NCBI GenBank assembly: GCA_963733395.1
Contig: CAVTCZ010000005.1
Coordinates: forward strand, 186,001-250,000
DNA length: 64,000 nt
From: JADKAV01 sp963733395
Lineage (GTDB): Bacteria > Actinomycetota > Actinomycetes > S36-B12 > UBA10799
Direction: 5' to 3'
Position 1 is the first letter of the stretch, and every line of letters begins with the position of its first letter. Below the pieces are notes generated by a model. The model saw only the letters and a program-made list of their open reading frames with translations. It ran no database searches and had not been told where the DNA came from. Shown here piece after piece: positions 1-10,718 of the stretch. A program made the translations under genes and the position numbers.

Positions 1-443
1 CCAAGACCGACACGGTGGACGTCGTCCTGGGCCTGGAGTCCGGAGCCGACGACTACGTGGTGAAGCCGTTCAAGGCCAAGGAGCTCATCGCCCGCATCCG
101 CACCCGGTTGCGCAGGGTGGAGGACGCCAAGCCGGAGGTGCTGCGACTGGGCGACCTCACGATCGATGTGGCCGGTCACAGCGTGCGGCGCGGCGCCAAG
201 GCGATCGACTTGACCCCGCTCGAGTTCGACCTGCTCGTGTGCCTGACCCGCAGGCCATGGCAGGTGTTCAGCCGGGAGGTGCTGCTGCAGGAGGTGTGGG
301 GGTACCGGCATCCGGCGGACACCCGGCTGGTCAACGTCCACGTGCAGCGGTTGCGGTCCAAGATCGAGCACGACCCCGAGAACCCCGAGCTGGTCCTCAC
401 CGTGCGCGGGGTCGGGTACAAGGCGTGCGACGACACGGGCTGA
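1..443 (+). CDS. mtrA: Response regulator MtrA, C-terminal part (5' end outside window)
   Basis: This is the C-terminal 146 residues of an OmpR/PhoB-type response regulator; the reading frame is open from base 3 and the start lies upstream of the window. The visible part begins at the end of the receiver domain (GADDYVVKPF, with the conserved Lys after the switch region) and continues through a winged-helix DNA-binding domain (LTPLEFDLLVCL, then VNVHVQRLRSKIE and VRGVGYK). The receiver-end sequence closely matches actinobacterial MtrA, and mtrB and lpqB follow directly. MtrA controls cell-wall and cell-division genes and responds to MtrB. The mtrB start lies 3 bases after the stop, so the two are surely co-transcribed. 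The phospho-acceptor Asp is not in the window. Confidence 0.93.
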   Translation, partial: KTDTVDVVLGLESGADDYVVKPFKAKELIARIRTRLRRVEDAKPEVLRLGDLTIDVAGHSVRRGAKAIDLTPLEFDLLVCLTRRPWQVFSREVLLQEVWGYRHPADTRLVNVHVQRLRSKIEHDPENPELVLTVRGVGYKACDDTG

Positions 444-446
444 GCC

Positions 447-2006
447 GTGTTCACTGCACTGGCCCAGAGGTGGCGGCGCTCGCTGGCCTTCCGCGTGGTC
501 GCCACCACCTTGCTGGCCGCAACCGTCCTGGTCGGGGTGAGCCTCGGGTTCCTGCTCGTGCGGGTCACCAACGGCCTGGTGGACGCGAACACCAGTAAGT
601 CCATCGCCGAGGCCAGCGTGGGCCTCGCCGCGGCACAGCAAGTGGTGCTGCAGGCCAGTGAAGGTGGGCCGCCGGAGCCGAGTGAGGGCCTTGCCGACGG
701 CATCATGAACGCTCTGCTCACCAGCAGTGAGGGGGGAGCCCCGTACGAGGTGCTCCTGCTGGACGCCGCCGCCCCCGGCGCGGCGACGCTGGCCGAGCGG
801 GGGACCAACCTGGTGCAGGTGTCCAGCGTGCCGCTGGCACTGCGCTCGCAGGTGCAACTGGAGGGCAAGGAGGTCTGGACCTACACCACCATCGGCTACG
901 TCAACTCCCCGGACGAGCCGGGCATGGTGGTGGGTTCGCTGCTTCCCATCGGCACCAACGCGGCCTACGAGGTCTACTACCTGTTCCCCTATGGAGAGTT
1001 GCAGCGGACGCTGGACCTGGTGCGTTCCACCGCCTGGATCGCCGGTGCCCTCCTGGTCGGCCTGCTCGGGTTGTTGATGCTGCTGATCGCCCGGCATCTC
1101 GTGCTGCCGGTGCGGCAGGCCGCTCGCACCGCCGAACTCGTGCGGGCCGGGCACCTGGAGCAGCGATTGCCGGTGCGCGGCGAGGACGATCTGGCGGCAC
1201 TGGCACTGGCGTTCAACGACATGGCGGCCTCGCTGCAGACCCAGATCCGGCAACTGGAGAACCTGTCGCGGTTGCAGCAGCGGTTCGTCTCCGATGTCTC
1301 CCACGAACTGCGCACGCCGCTGACCACGATCCGGATGGCCTCGGACGTGATCTACGAGAACCGCACCGAGATCCCGGCGCAACTGCGCCGCAGCACCGAG
1401 TTGCTGCATGACCAGCTGGACCGGTTCGAGTTGCTGCTCAGCGATCTGTTGGAGATCAGCCGCTTCGATGCCGGCGCCGCACATCTGGAGACCGAATCGG
1501 TGGACCTGCGCGACGTCATCGGGAACACGGTGGCGGCAGCCGCGCCGCTGGCCGAATCCAGGGGCTCCCGCATCGATGCGGTGCTGCCGGCAGAGCCGTG
1601 CGTTACGGCCTGCGACCCGCGGCGCATCGAACGGATCGTGCGCAACCTGCTGTCCAACGCGATCGAGCATGGTGAGGGTGGGCCGATCGAGGTCCGGGTG
1701 GCCGCTGGCGAGGCCGCGGTCGCCGTGTCCGTGCGCGATCACGGCCGGGGGCTCGACGTTGCCGATCTCGACCGTGTCTTCGACCGTTTCTGGCGAGCCG
1801 ATCCTGCGCGTGCACGGACCCTCGGCGGCACCGGATTGGGGCTGTCGATCGCGCTGGAGGACACCCGGCTGCACGGTGGTCGGCTGGCGGTCTGGGGGCA
1901 GCCGGGACAGGGGGCGCTGTTCCGATTGACCCTGCCGCGGGTGGCCGGACACGAGCTGCCCGCTACCTCGCCGCTGCCCTTGGACCCGACGGAGGTGCAG
2001 GTGTGA
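447..2006 (+). CDS. mtrB: Sensor histidine kinase MtrB
   Basis: Membrane histidine kinase of 519 residues that phosphorylates MtrA. It has a first membrane segment at about residues 17-40, an extracytoplasmic domain of about 150 residues, a second membrane segment at about 196-215 and a HAMP linker at about 216-268. The HisKA domain carries the phospho-acceptor in VSHELRTP (His286). The ATPase domain has an N box around 400-404 (RNLLSNAIEHG), a G1 box (DHGRGL, about 431-436) and a G2 box (GGTGLGLSIA, about 460-469). All catalytic motifs are present. The GTG start sits 3 bases after mtrA and the last codons overlap lpqB (GTGTGA), which points to translational coupling. Its length is close to that of mycobacterial MtrB. 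Confidence 0.95.
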   Translation: MFTALAQRWRRSLAFRVVATTLLAATVLVGVSLGFLLVRVTNGLVDANTSKSIAEASVGLAAAQQVVLQASEGGPPEPSEGLADGIMNALLTSSEGGAPYEVLLLDAAAPGAATLAERGTNLVQVSSVPLALRSQVQLEGKEVWTYTTIGYVNSPDEPGMVVGSLLPIGTNAAYEVYYLFPYGELQRTLDLVRSTAWIAGALLVGLLGLLMLLIARHLVLPVRQAARTAELVRAGHLEQRLPVRGEDDLAALALAFNDMAASLQTQIRQLENLSRLQQRFVSDVSHELRTPLTTIRMASDVIYENRTEIPAQLRRSTELLHDQLDRFELLLSDLLEISRFDAGAAHLETESVDLRDVIGNTVAAAAPLAESRGSRIDAVLPAEPCVTACDPRRIERIVRNLLSNAIEHGEGGPIEVRVAAGEAAVAVSVRDHGRGLDVADLDRVFDRFWRADPARARTLGGTGLGLSIALEDTRLHGGRLAVWGQPGQGALFRLTLPRVAGHELPATSPLPLDPTEVQV

Positions 2007-3670
2007 AGCGGCTGCTGATCGCCGGGGCCGGGATGTTGCTGCTCTCGGGGTGTGCACAGGTGCCCACCAGCGGACCGGTGGTCGAGGTCGACCAGTCCGT
2101 TCCGGAGGCGGGGTCGGGCAGTTTCGTGCGGGCGCTGGCCCGGCCACCCCGCGATGGCATGTCGCAGGTCGAGGTGGTGCAGGGATTCCTCGATGCCGCG
2201 TCCGGTTTCGAGGACGGTCACGCCGTGGCCCGGCAGTACCTCACGCCGGCGGCGGCTCAGGCCTGGGACCCCGATGCCGGCGTGCGGGTGTACGGGAACG
2301 ACACCGCCACGCTGGCGAACGCGACCGACCGGCTGGTCACGCTCACGGCTTCGCAGGTGGCCGTGATCTCGCCGCTCGCGCAGTATGTGCCCTCTGCGCC
2401 AGGTGTCGCGCTCGACGAGCAGTTCGGATTGGTCCAGCAGGGGGCGCAATGGCGGATCGCGGAGGTGCCGCAGGGCCTGTTGTTGTCCAGGGCCGCGGTG
2501 GAACGGTCCTACCGGGAGTACCAGACCTACTTCGTCGCCCGACCCGGGGGGATCCTGGCACCCAACCCGGTGCTGTTCGCGAGCAGCCAGCGGGACGTCA
2601 CGGCCGACCTCGTCGAGGCCTTGCTGGCCGGGCCCGGGCCGTGGCTGGAGCCGGCGGTCCTCAACGGCTTCCCGGCGGGTACCACGTTGAACAGCGTCAC
2701 GACCAGCGACGGTGTCATCCGGGTGGACCTCGGCGGCGCCGTACTGCAAGCCGATGACCGTTCCCGCGAAGAGCTGTCAGCGCAGATGGTCTGGACGCTG
2801 CGGCAGGTCGCCGGCATGCGGGCGGTGGTGATCACCGCCGACGGTCAGCCGCTGGTCGTCCCCGGCGTGGATCCGGTGCAACCCCGCACCGCCTGGGCCC
2901 AGATGGACCCGGACGGGCTTGCCCCGGACAGTCCCTGGTACCTGACCCGCTCGGGGGTGGTCGAGTCGGTGGGCCTGTCCGCCCCGGCCTCAGCGGTCCC
3001 CGGGGCCGCCGGCGTCGGCGAACCCCCGGTCCGAACCCCGCTGATCAGCCTCGACCAGACGGCGGTTGCGGCCACCGACCCCGATGGCGCCCTGGTGACG
3101 GCCCAGCTGGAGCCGGGGTCGCGCTGGCGCCGGGCGCGCACCACCGGTGACACCTCCGGCGGATCGTGGGACCGCACCGGCCTGCTCTGGCTGCCCGACG
3201 CCGAGGTGGGTGTGCAGTTGGTCAACGTCCTGGGAACGCAGAAGGTACCGGTGCGTCTGTCCGACGTGCAGTCGGTGCAGGTGTCCCGCGACGGGTCCAG
3301 AGCGCTGGTGCTGGCCGGTCCCGAGGGTGCTGCCGTGGCCTACCTGATGCGCGTCGATCGCAGTTCCGGTCCTCCCCGGTTGGCCCGCCCGCGGCCGCTG
3401 CCCACCGGTCCGGTCCGAGCGGCCGCCTGGGCCTCGGCCACGCAGGTCGCTCTGCTTGTGACGGATCCGGGACAGCCGCCGCAGGTCGCCACTGTCGAGC
3501 TCGGGCTGTTCTCCGTTCGGGTGTTGGGCGGGCCGCCACGAGCCAGGTCGCTGGCCGCAGCTCCCGACCGGCCCTTGCTGTCGGGTACCTCCGACGGGCA
3601 GATCTGGCAGTTCAACGGCACCACCTGGATTCCGCTCGCGCCCGGCCGGCAGCCGCGCTATCCGGGCTGA
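2003..3670 (+). CDS. lpqB: Lipoprotein LpqB
   Basis: Lipoprotein of 555 residues that ends the mtrAB-lpqB operon. In other actinobacteria LpqB binds MtrB outside the membrane and tunes MtrA phosphorylation. The N-terminus is a lipoprotein signal with lipobox LLSGC, so Cys17 should be lipidated. A GerMN-like domain follows at roughly residues 190-290 (ending near VIRVDLGGAVL), then a C-terminal beta-propeller-like region. The GTG start overlaps the mtrB stop by 4 bases. No break or missing part is visible. Confidence 0.93.
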   Translation: MKRLLIAGAGMLLLSGCAQVPTSGPVVEVDQSVPEAGSGSFVRALARPPRDGMSQVEVVQGFLDAASGFEDGHAVARQYLTPAAAQAWDPDAGVRVYGNDTATLANATDRLVTLTASQVAVISPLAQYVPSAPGVALDEQFGLVQQGAQWRIAEVPQGLLLSRAAVERSYREYQTYFVARPGGILAPNPVLFASSQRDVTADLVEALLAGPGPWLEPAVLNGFPAGTTLNSVTTSDGVIRVDLGGAVLQADDRSREELSAQMVWTLRQVAGMRAVVITADGQPLVVPGVDPVQPRTAWAQMDPDGLAPDSPWYLTRSGVVESVGLSAPASAVPGAAGVGEPPVRTPLISLDQTAVAATDPDGALVTAQLEPGSRWRRARTTGDTSGGSWDRTGLLWLPDAEVGVQLVNVLGTQKVPVRLSDVQSVQVSRDGSRALVLAGPEGAAVAYLMRVDRSSGPPRLARPRPLPTGPVRAAAWASATQVALLVTDPGQPPQVATVELGLFSVRVLGGPPRARSLAAAPDRPLLSGTSDGQIWQFNGTTWIPLAPGRQPRYPG

Positions 3671-3802
3671 GCGGGGGTCCGGTTCGTTGCAGGTCGCCGG
3701 GCCAGGGCCGGTGCGGCGGCCCAGCGGCCACCCGAACGCCGGTCATCCACAGAATCGGCGCACGCCGGGTCGAACCCCACCGGCTTCGGACACCCTGGAC
3801 CG

Positions 3803-4429
3803 GTGACCACATGGGCGGATGCGGCCGCGGGCCTGTTCTTCGGTACCGAGTGCGTCGCGTGTGGGCGGCCGGGCCGGCCGTGGTGCCGCGACTGTGCGGC
3901 GGACCTGCAGTCGGCGGTCGATCCGGTGCTGTTGCCGGGCAGCCCGCCCGTGATCGCCTGCACCCGGTATGCCGGTTGCGTGCCGGACGCCGTGGTCGGG
4001 TTCAAGGACCGCAACGTGGGCGCCCTCGGCCAACAGCTGGCCGAGGTGCTCGCCGCCGGGTTGCTCGAGGCCGCTGAGCAGGGCGTCCCGGCCGGCATCG
4101 TCGTTCCGGCCCCATCCACCCCGGCCGCAGTGCGCCGTCGCGGCTTCGACCACATGTGGCTGCTGGCCCGGGCCGCGGCCGCTTCGACCGGCATGCGGTG
4201 TGAGCGGCTGCTGCGGGGTGGACGGCGCGCGGATCAGGCCGGGTTGGCCTTCGCGGCCAGGCGGCGCAACGTCCACGGCAGCATCCGGGTCCGCACTCCA
4301 GGGGCCGGGAACGTGATCGTGGTCGACGACGTACGCACTTCCGGGGCCACCTTGGCCGAGTGCGAACGCGCCCTGTCCACCAGTGGCTACACCGTGTTAG
4401 CCCAGGTGGTCATCGCCGCGACGATCTGA
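3803..4429 (+). CDS. ComF-family phosphoribosyltransferase-like protein
   Basis: Protein of 208 residues with a four-cysteine N-terminal zinc site (Cys17, 20, 28, 31) and a C-terminal phosphoribosyltransferase fold with the PRPP-binding motif VIVVDDVRTSGATL (about residues 168-181). This is the ComF/GntX architecture. ComF acts in DNA uptake in naturally competent bacteria, but in actinobacteria the gene usually sits alone between lpqB and hpf, as here, and its role is unproven. GTG start; the hexamer CACCCT ends 6 bases before it, a weak match to the leaderless pattern of this window. A hairpin terminator follows the stop. Confidence 0.85.
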   Translation: MTTWADAAAGLFFGTECVACGRPGRPWCRDCAADLQSAVDPVLLPGSPPVIACTRYAGCVPDAVVGFKDRNVGALGQQLAEVLAAGLLEAAEQGVPAGIVVPAPSTPAAVRRRGFDHMWLLARAAAASTGMRCERLLRGGRRADQAGLAFAARRRNVHGSIRVRTPGAGNVIVVDDVRTSGATLAECERALSTSGYTVLAQVVIAATI

Positions 4430-4453
4430 GGACCCGGCGTGCGGCCGGGGTCC
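4430..4453 (+). terminator. Hairpin after the comF-like gene
   Basis: GGACCCGGC and GCCGGGGTCC pair around a 5-base loop immediately after the stop codon. There is no run of T behind it, as is common for actinobacterial terminators. It separates the comF-like gene from the hpf promoter 10 bases further on. Confidence 0.6.
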
Positions 4454-4462
4454 CGAAAGGGT

Positions 4463-4468
4463 TAGCGT
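4463..4468 (+). promoter_or_regulatory. Likely -10 box of hpf (TAGCGT)
   Basis: TAGCGT fits the actinobacterial TANNNT consensus. It gives a predicted start of transcription near 4475 and a leader of about 33 bases, with AAGGAG at 4495-4500 placed properly before the GTG at 4508. It lies inside a short GGTTA...TAACC inverted repeat that could be an operator. Confidence 0.45.
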
Positions 4469-4507
4469 GAAATTGTTAACCGGGGGTGGCACAGAAGGAG
4501 GGCTGTC

Positions 4508-5161
4508 GTGAGCGACGTCGCTGAGATTGTGGTGCACGGCCGACACGTCGAGGTGTCGAGGCGGTTCCGCGAGCACGTCCACAGCAAGTTGGAGCGGATC
4601 GACAAGTTCGGCATTCCTCTGCGCCGGGTCGATGTGGAGGTATCCAAGGAGGGGAACCCTCGCTTGGCCGACCGGGCCTTCGAGGTGGAACTCACCACCC
4701 GGGCCAACGGGTCCGTGATCCGGGCCGAGGCCGCTGCCTCCGACAAGTACGCGGCGCTCGACATCGCTTACGGCCGGCTCGAGCAGCGACTGCGCCGGGC
4801 CGCCGACAAGACCCGCTATCACCGGCACGGGGCCGATGCCGTACGCAGTCCGCGGGCTGCCGGCTTCGACAACCTCGAGACCCCGTCCAGCGAGGACGAC
4901 ACGGCCGGCGAGGCCGAGGACCTCGAGGACACCGTGTGGGAACAGGGGCCGGTGGTCGTGCGCGAGAAGAGCCACGAGACCGTCCCCATGTCCGTCGAGC
5001 AGGCGGTCACCGAGATGGAGATGGTCGGCCACGACTTCTTCCTGTTCATCGACGTGAACTCCGGTGCCCCGGCGGTCGTCTACCGTCGCCGCGGCTTCGA
5101 CTACGGCTTGATCCGGGTGCACACGGTCGAGGATGACGAGCGCGTCGAGGAGTCGGCCTGA
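4508..5161 (+). CDS. hpf: Ribosome hibernation promoting factor, long form
   Basis: Long-form HPF of 217 residues. The N-terminal S30AE domain (about residues 1-100, starting IVVHGRHVEVSRRFREHV) binds the 30S decoding centre. The C-terminal domain (about 160-217, ending in RRRGFDYGLIRVHTVED) dimerises and joins two ribosomes into inactive 100S particles in starvation. An acidic linker lies between them. The GTG start is set by AAGGAG 7 bases upstream. Its place between comF and secA is typical of actinobacteria. Confidence 0.93.
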   Translation: MSDVAEIVVHGRHVEVSRRFREHVHSKLERIDKFGIPLRRVDVEVSKEGNPRLADRAFEVELTTRANGSVIRAEAAASDKYAALDIAYGRLEQRLRRAADKTRYHRHGADAVRSPRAAGFDNLETPSSEDDTAGEAEDLEDTVWEQGPVVVREKSHETVPMSVEQAVTEMEMVGHDFFLFIDVNSGAPAVVYRRRGFDYGLIRVHTVEDDERVEESA

Positions 5162-5193
5162 CCACATCGGCCGCTTCGGCCTCGCGGACGCTG

Positions 5194-5763
5194 GTGATCG
5201 ATCCGGAGCCGGTGTTCGCCCAGGGGGTGGCGGCCACACTGGCCGGATTCGTCTCGCCCGACCCCGTGGTCGTGTCGTGGGGGTCGTCACTGGCCTGGCC
5301 GGGACCGAGCGGCGCGGCCATCATCGGGGTGCGCAGGCATGTGCCTGAGGATGCTGATGTGGTGCTCGCCGCGGTGAAGTCGTGCACCCCCACGATCGTG
5401 CTGGGAGTGCCGGCCTCGGAGCGGGCGGTCGTGGATCTGCTGCGCGCGGGCGCCAAGGACGTGCTCGCCCGCGACTGCACCCCGGCTGACCTGGTCCACG
5501 CGGTGCAGGGCCTGCGCCGCGACCGGCCGGCCCGGCTGCGGGTCAAGGCGACCGGGCCCACGGACCCGACCGCCAGGGAACTGGAAGTGACGACGTTGCT
5601 GGCGCAGGGGCTGAGCAATCGCGACATCGCCGGCGCCCTGTTCATCAGCGAGCACACCGTGCGCAACCACCTGGGGCACGTCTTCTCGAAACTGGGGGTG
5701 TCCTCGCGCACTCAGGCGGTGGTCCGGGCCGGCCAACTCGGGTGGCTGCGGCTGCCCGGCTGA
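5194..5763 (+). CDS. LuxR-type regulator with a receiver lacking the phospho-acceptor Asp
   Basis: Protein of 189 residues with an N-terminal receiver-like domain and a C-terminal NarL/LuxR helix-turn-helix (ARELEVTTLLAQGLSNRDIA, then FISEHTVRNHLGHVFSKL). Where receivers have an Asp after beta-3, this one has Gly (AAIIGVRR), so normal phosphorylation is unlikely. The only standard start in the open frame is the GTG used here, but it cuts into the first beta strand. The frame is open back to a CTG at 5158 that overlaps the hpf stop, and starting there would restore the strand as RTLVIDPEP. The gene follows hpf closely and may be translationally coupled to it. Confidence 0.8.
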   Translation: MIDPEPVFAQGVAATLAGFVSPDPVVVSWGSSLAWPGPSGAAIIGVRRHVPEDADVVLAAVKSCTPTIVLGVPASERAVVDLLRAGAKDVLARDCTPADLVHAVQGLRRDRPARLRVKATGPTDPTARELEVTTLLAQGLSNRDIAGALFISEHTVRNHLGHVFSKLGVSSRTQAVVRAGQLGWLRLPG

Positions 5764-5769
5764 GCCTGC

Positions 5770-6564
5770 CTACAGCCACCCCGGCGGCAGTGGATCGTCG
5801 GTGAGCCCGTAACCGCAGGCGTCCAGGTACCGGCGAGCGGCCGCGACCGCGGCTTCCGGGGCTTCCAGGCCGAGTACGTGCACACCGGCCGCCGAACGCA
5901 CCGCCACGACGTACCCCGAATCCTCCCCACCCACCGCCGTGCGCGCCACCCACAGCCCCACGGCGCTGCTGGCCATCGGTCGCAGCGCAGCGGGTACGTC
6001 CGCCGGGGTGACCGGTTGCACCTGCCACTGCCCCGCCACGAGTTCGGGGACGTCGGCGCTGGCCGTCCAGCCGCCCACCACACAGTCCACGAGCCGACCC
6101 CGCTGCACCAGTCCCTGACGGCGGTAGCCCTCGATGGCGAACCCGGCCTTCTGCGCCACCCGCACCGACGCCTCGTTGCCGGCCAGGGCCTCCCAGTCGA
6201 TCCGCTGGTAGCCGGCCTGTGCCAGTGCCTCCCGCACGGCGATCAACGCCCCGGTCGCAACCCCCCGGCCGCGGGCCCAAGGCGCCACCCAATAGCCGAT
6301 CTGGGTGACCGGTCCGGGCAGGGTGGCCAGCGTTCCGCGCACGCCGATCACCCCGGCCAGTCCGCCGACGTCGATCGCCCAGACGTGGTCCTCGCCGGCC
6401 CGGCTGCGGATGAAGTCGCGGGCGTCGTCGATCGCGTACGGCTGCGGCAGCTGGGTCCAGCGGGCGATATCGGGGTCTGCACAGGCGCGTGCGATCGGTT
6501 CGGCGTCGTCCGGGCGCAGCGGGCGCAGTATGCCGGCGGCGAACGTCAGGGTGTCCGGGATCAC
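5770..6564 (-). CDS. GNAT-family N-acetyltransferase
   Basis: Acetyltransferase of about 264 residues. The first 170 residues form a RimJ/RimL-like GNAT domain with strand LRPLRPDDAEP, acetyl-CoA motif IGYWVAPWARGRGVATGAL and ASVRVAQKAGFAIEGYRRQG. The last 90 residues are an added alpha/beta segment of unknown role. The frame is open to an ATG at 6603, which would collide with the divergent secA start; the GTG at 6564 gives the normal beginning (IPDTLTFAAGILRPLR) and was chosen. Substrate unknown. Confidence 0.82.
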   Translation of the reverse strand: MIPDTLTFAAGILRPLRPDDAEPIARACADPDIARWTQLPQPYAIDDARDFIRSRAGEDHVWAIDVGGLAGVIGVRGTLATLPGPVTQIGYWVAPWARGRGVATGALIAVREALAQAGYQRIDWEALAGNEASVRVAQKAGFAIEGYRRQGLVQRGRLVDCVVGGWTASADVPELVAGQWQVQPVTPADVPAALRPMASSAVGLWVARTAVGGEDSGYVVAVRSAAGVHVLGLEAPEAAVAAARRYLDACGYGLTDDPLPPGWL

Positions 6565-6593
6565 GACCCCATCCCACCACCACCGGCGTCCCG

Positions 6594-6599
6594 TACCAT
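6594..6599 (+). promoter_or_regulatory. -10 box of secA (TACCAT), leaderless
   Basis: TACCAT is followed by 6 bases and then GTG at 6606. This is the same spacing as in several other genes of the window and suggests that secA is transcribed without a leader and starts at GTG 6606 rather than at the ATG three bases earlier. Confidence 0.5.
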
Positions 6600-6605
6600 G
6601 CAATG

Positions 6606-9383
<2,778 letters not shown>

Positions 9384-9416
9384 GACGACGCAACGGGTCC
9401 GACCTTCGGCTGGGCC

Positions 9417-9530
9417 GGTGCTCGGGATTGGCGTCCGCTGGCGTTAGTCCTTTGGACAGGGGTTAGTCCCGAGGACAGCGGTTAGTCCCAGACGCGGACT
9501 TCCCGCTAACGCCTGTCCGTGGCGCTAACG
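9417..9530. repeat. 114-bp direct repeat, copy 1
   Basis: First of two nearly identical 114-bp copies downstream of secA (2 mismatches by direct alignment, at 9427 and 9528). Each copy contains short units related to GGACAGNGGTTAG followed by inverted versions (CTAACGCCTGTCC), so each can fold into a large imperfect hairpin. A further inverted unit (GCTAACGCCTGTC, then GCTAACGGG) follows at 9524-9550. No reading frame is credible here. Confidence 0.9.
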
Positions 9531-9576
9531 CCTGTCTTCGTTGCTAACGGGAGTTGCGCGGGAGGGTCTGAGCGGT

Positions 9577-9690
9577 GGTGCTCGGGGTTGGCGTCCGCTG
9601 GCGTTAGTCCTTTGGACAGGGGTTAGTCCCGAGGACAGCGGTTAGTCCCAGACGCGGACTTCCCGCTAACGCCTGTCCGTGGCGCTAGCG
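9577..9690. repeat. 114-bp direct repeat, copy 2
   Basis: Second copy, exactly 160 bases after the first. The 46 bases between the copies include one more CTAAC unit. The pair fills the space between the convergent secA and Rv3235-like genes. It may serve as a two-way transcription terminator or be a REP-like element; no transposase is present. Confidence 0.9.
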
Positions 9691-9734
9691 GGGCGGCGAC
9701 ATCCGGACCGGCGCCCAACCGGGTCGACTGCGCC

Positions 9735-10148
9735 TCACAGCACCGCCACGCAGACGCACCGCCACCGGTTGTGGCGCCGGTGCAGCCGCAGTGCCAGCGC
9801 CCGCGTGCGCTCGGGGGCGCCGACCACTGCCGCCACCTCGACACTGTCGTCGCCGAGGGGTTGCATGCGTACGCTGATCACCCGGCCGTCGGGCAGCGGG
9901 GTGTCCTCCTGAGGAATCCGCAGTGCCTGGAACACCGCCGGGCTCAGTGCCCGCACGAGGGTCGTGGCCGATCGCCGGCCGCCCAGCACCTCGACCACCG
10001 ATTGCGTCAGATGCTCGACCCACTGCTGATCCGGTTCGACCATCGGCCCAGAGGTGGCGCGCACCAGTTCCAGGTGCCGGGGCCGGGGCGGCTGGGCCAG
10101 GGGGATCCAGGTCTCGATATCGCAGATGGCGCTCGCGTGGCTGTTCAT
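9735..10148 (-). CDS. Rv3235-family protein
   Basis: Protein of 137 residues resembling the actinobacterial Rv3235 family, which is usually encoded close to secA. The central part (WVEHLTQSVVEVLGGRRS, then LVRALSPAVFQAL) is the recognisable core and the C-terminus is basic. No membrane segment or catalytic motif is visible. The function is unknown in all species. ATG start; its promoter (TATGAT on this strand at 10192-10197) and three GTTTGAT-like repeats lie just upstream. Confidence 0.75.
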   Translation of the reverse strand: MNSHASAICDIETWIPLAQPPRPRHLELVRATSGPMVEPDQQWVEHLTQSVVEVLGGRRSATTLVRALSPAVFQALRIPQEDTPLPDGRVISVRMQPLGDDSVEVAAVVGAPERTRALALRLHRRHNRWRCVCVAVL

Positions 10149-10162
10149 GGCTTTTTAATCCT

Positions 10163-10197
10163 GTTTGTCGTCGTTTGATGTTGTTTGATAGATCATA
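10163..10197 (-). promoter_or_regulatory. -10 box with three phased 7-bp repeats (candidate operator)
   Basis: On the reverse strand TATGAT (10197-10192) is a near-consensus -10 box. Directly downstream of it, in plus-strand coordinates, GTTTGTC (10163-10169), GTTTGAT (10173-10179) and GTTTGAT (10183-10189) repeat at exactly 10 bases, one helical turn. The site lies in the leader of the Rv3235-like gene and in the promoter region of the divergent gene at 10233, so a protein bound here could control both. Confidence 0.5.
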
Positions 10198-10232
10198 CGG
10201 CGCCGGTGTGTGCCCGGGTACCCTCTGTGGAT

Positions 10233-10718
10233 ATGGAGCAGGAGTGGCCGGATCTCACGGAGGTGGAGGTGCGTGCCACGGCACTCGACCGGCTCGACCT
10301 GCACTACGAGCACCGCGATGCGCTCACCGTCGAACGCGGCAGCTGGCAGTTGGCCGACCACCTGCGGCGCTTCGCCCGGTTGCAGGTCGTCATCGCCGAG
10401 CAGGTGATCACCGGGGAACTGCAGGCGGTGGGGGCCGACTGGGTGCAGTTGAGTTCCGGTCTGGTCCGGCTCCGGGCCTGCGACGAGATCCGCCCGCTGG
10501 GTCGCGGCGAGCCGGTCGAGGCGAGCCCACTGGAGTTCCGCCAGTGCCTGCGGCAGTACGCCGGCCGGGTGCCCCGGGAACTTGTGCTGGTGCGGGGCGC
10601 GTCGACGACGCTCATGATCGATTGGGTCGCAGCCGACTTCCTGCACGCCCGGGCAGCCGGTCGCCCGTGCCTGGTGCCGCTAGTTCAGGTCGCTGCCGTG
10701 CTCGGCGCCGTCCAGTAG
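10233..10718 (+). CDS. Conserved actinobacterial protein of unknown function
   Basis: Protein of 161 residues that I cannot assign to a named family. It is acidic, has no signal peptide or membrane segment, and contains several beta-like stretches (VELR-type, AVGADWVQLSSGLVRLRACDEIRPL), reminiscent of small-barrel proteins encoded near secA in other actinobacteria. An ATG 48 bases upstream is also in frame, but TACCCT ends 8 bases before the ATG used here, which favours a near-leaderless start at 10233. It is divergent from the Rv3235-like gene and convergent with the small HTH gene. Confidence 0.65.
   Translation: MEQEWPDLTEVEVRATALDRLDLHYEHRDALTVERGSWQLADHLRRFARLQVVIAEQVITGELQAVGADWVQLSSGLVRLRACDEIRPLGRGEPVEASPLEFRQCLRQYAGRVPRELVLVRGASTTLMIDWVAADFLHARAAGRPCLVPLVQVAAVLGAVQ

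Noticed and set aside
10149..10232. CRISPR-like short repeats
   Set aside because: The three 7-base repeats have 3-base spacers and no cas genes are present; an operator is the better explanation.
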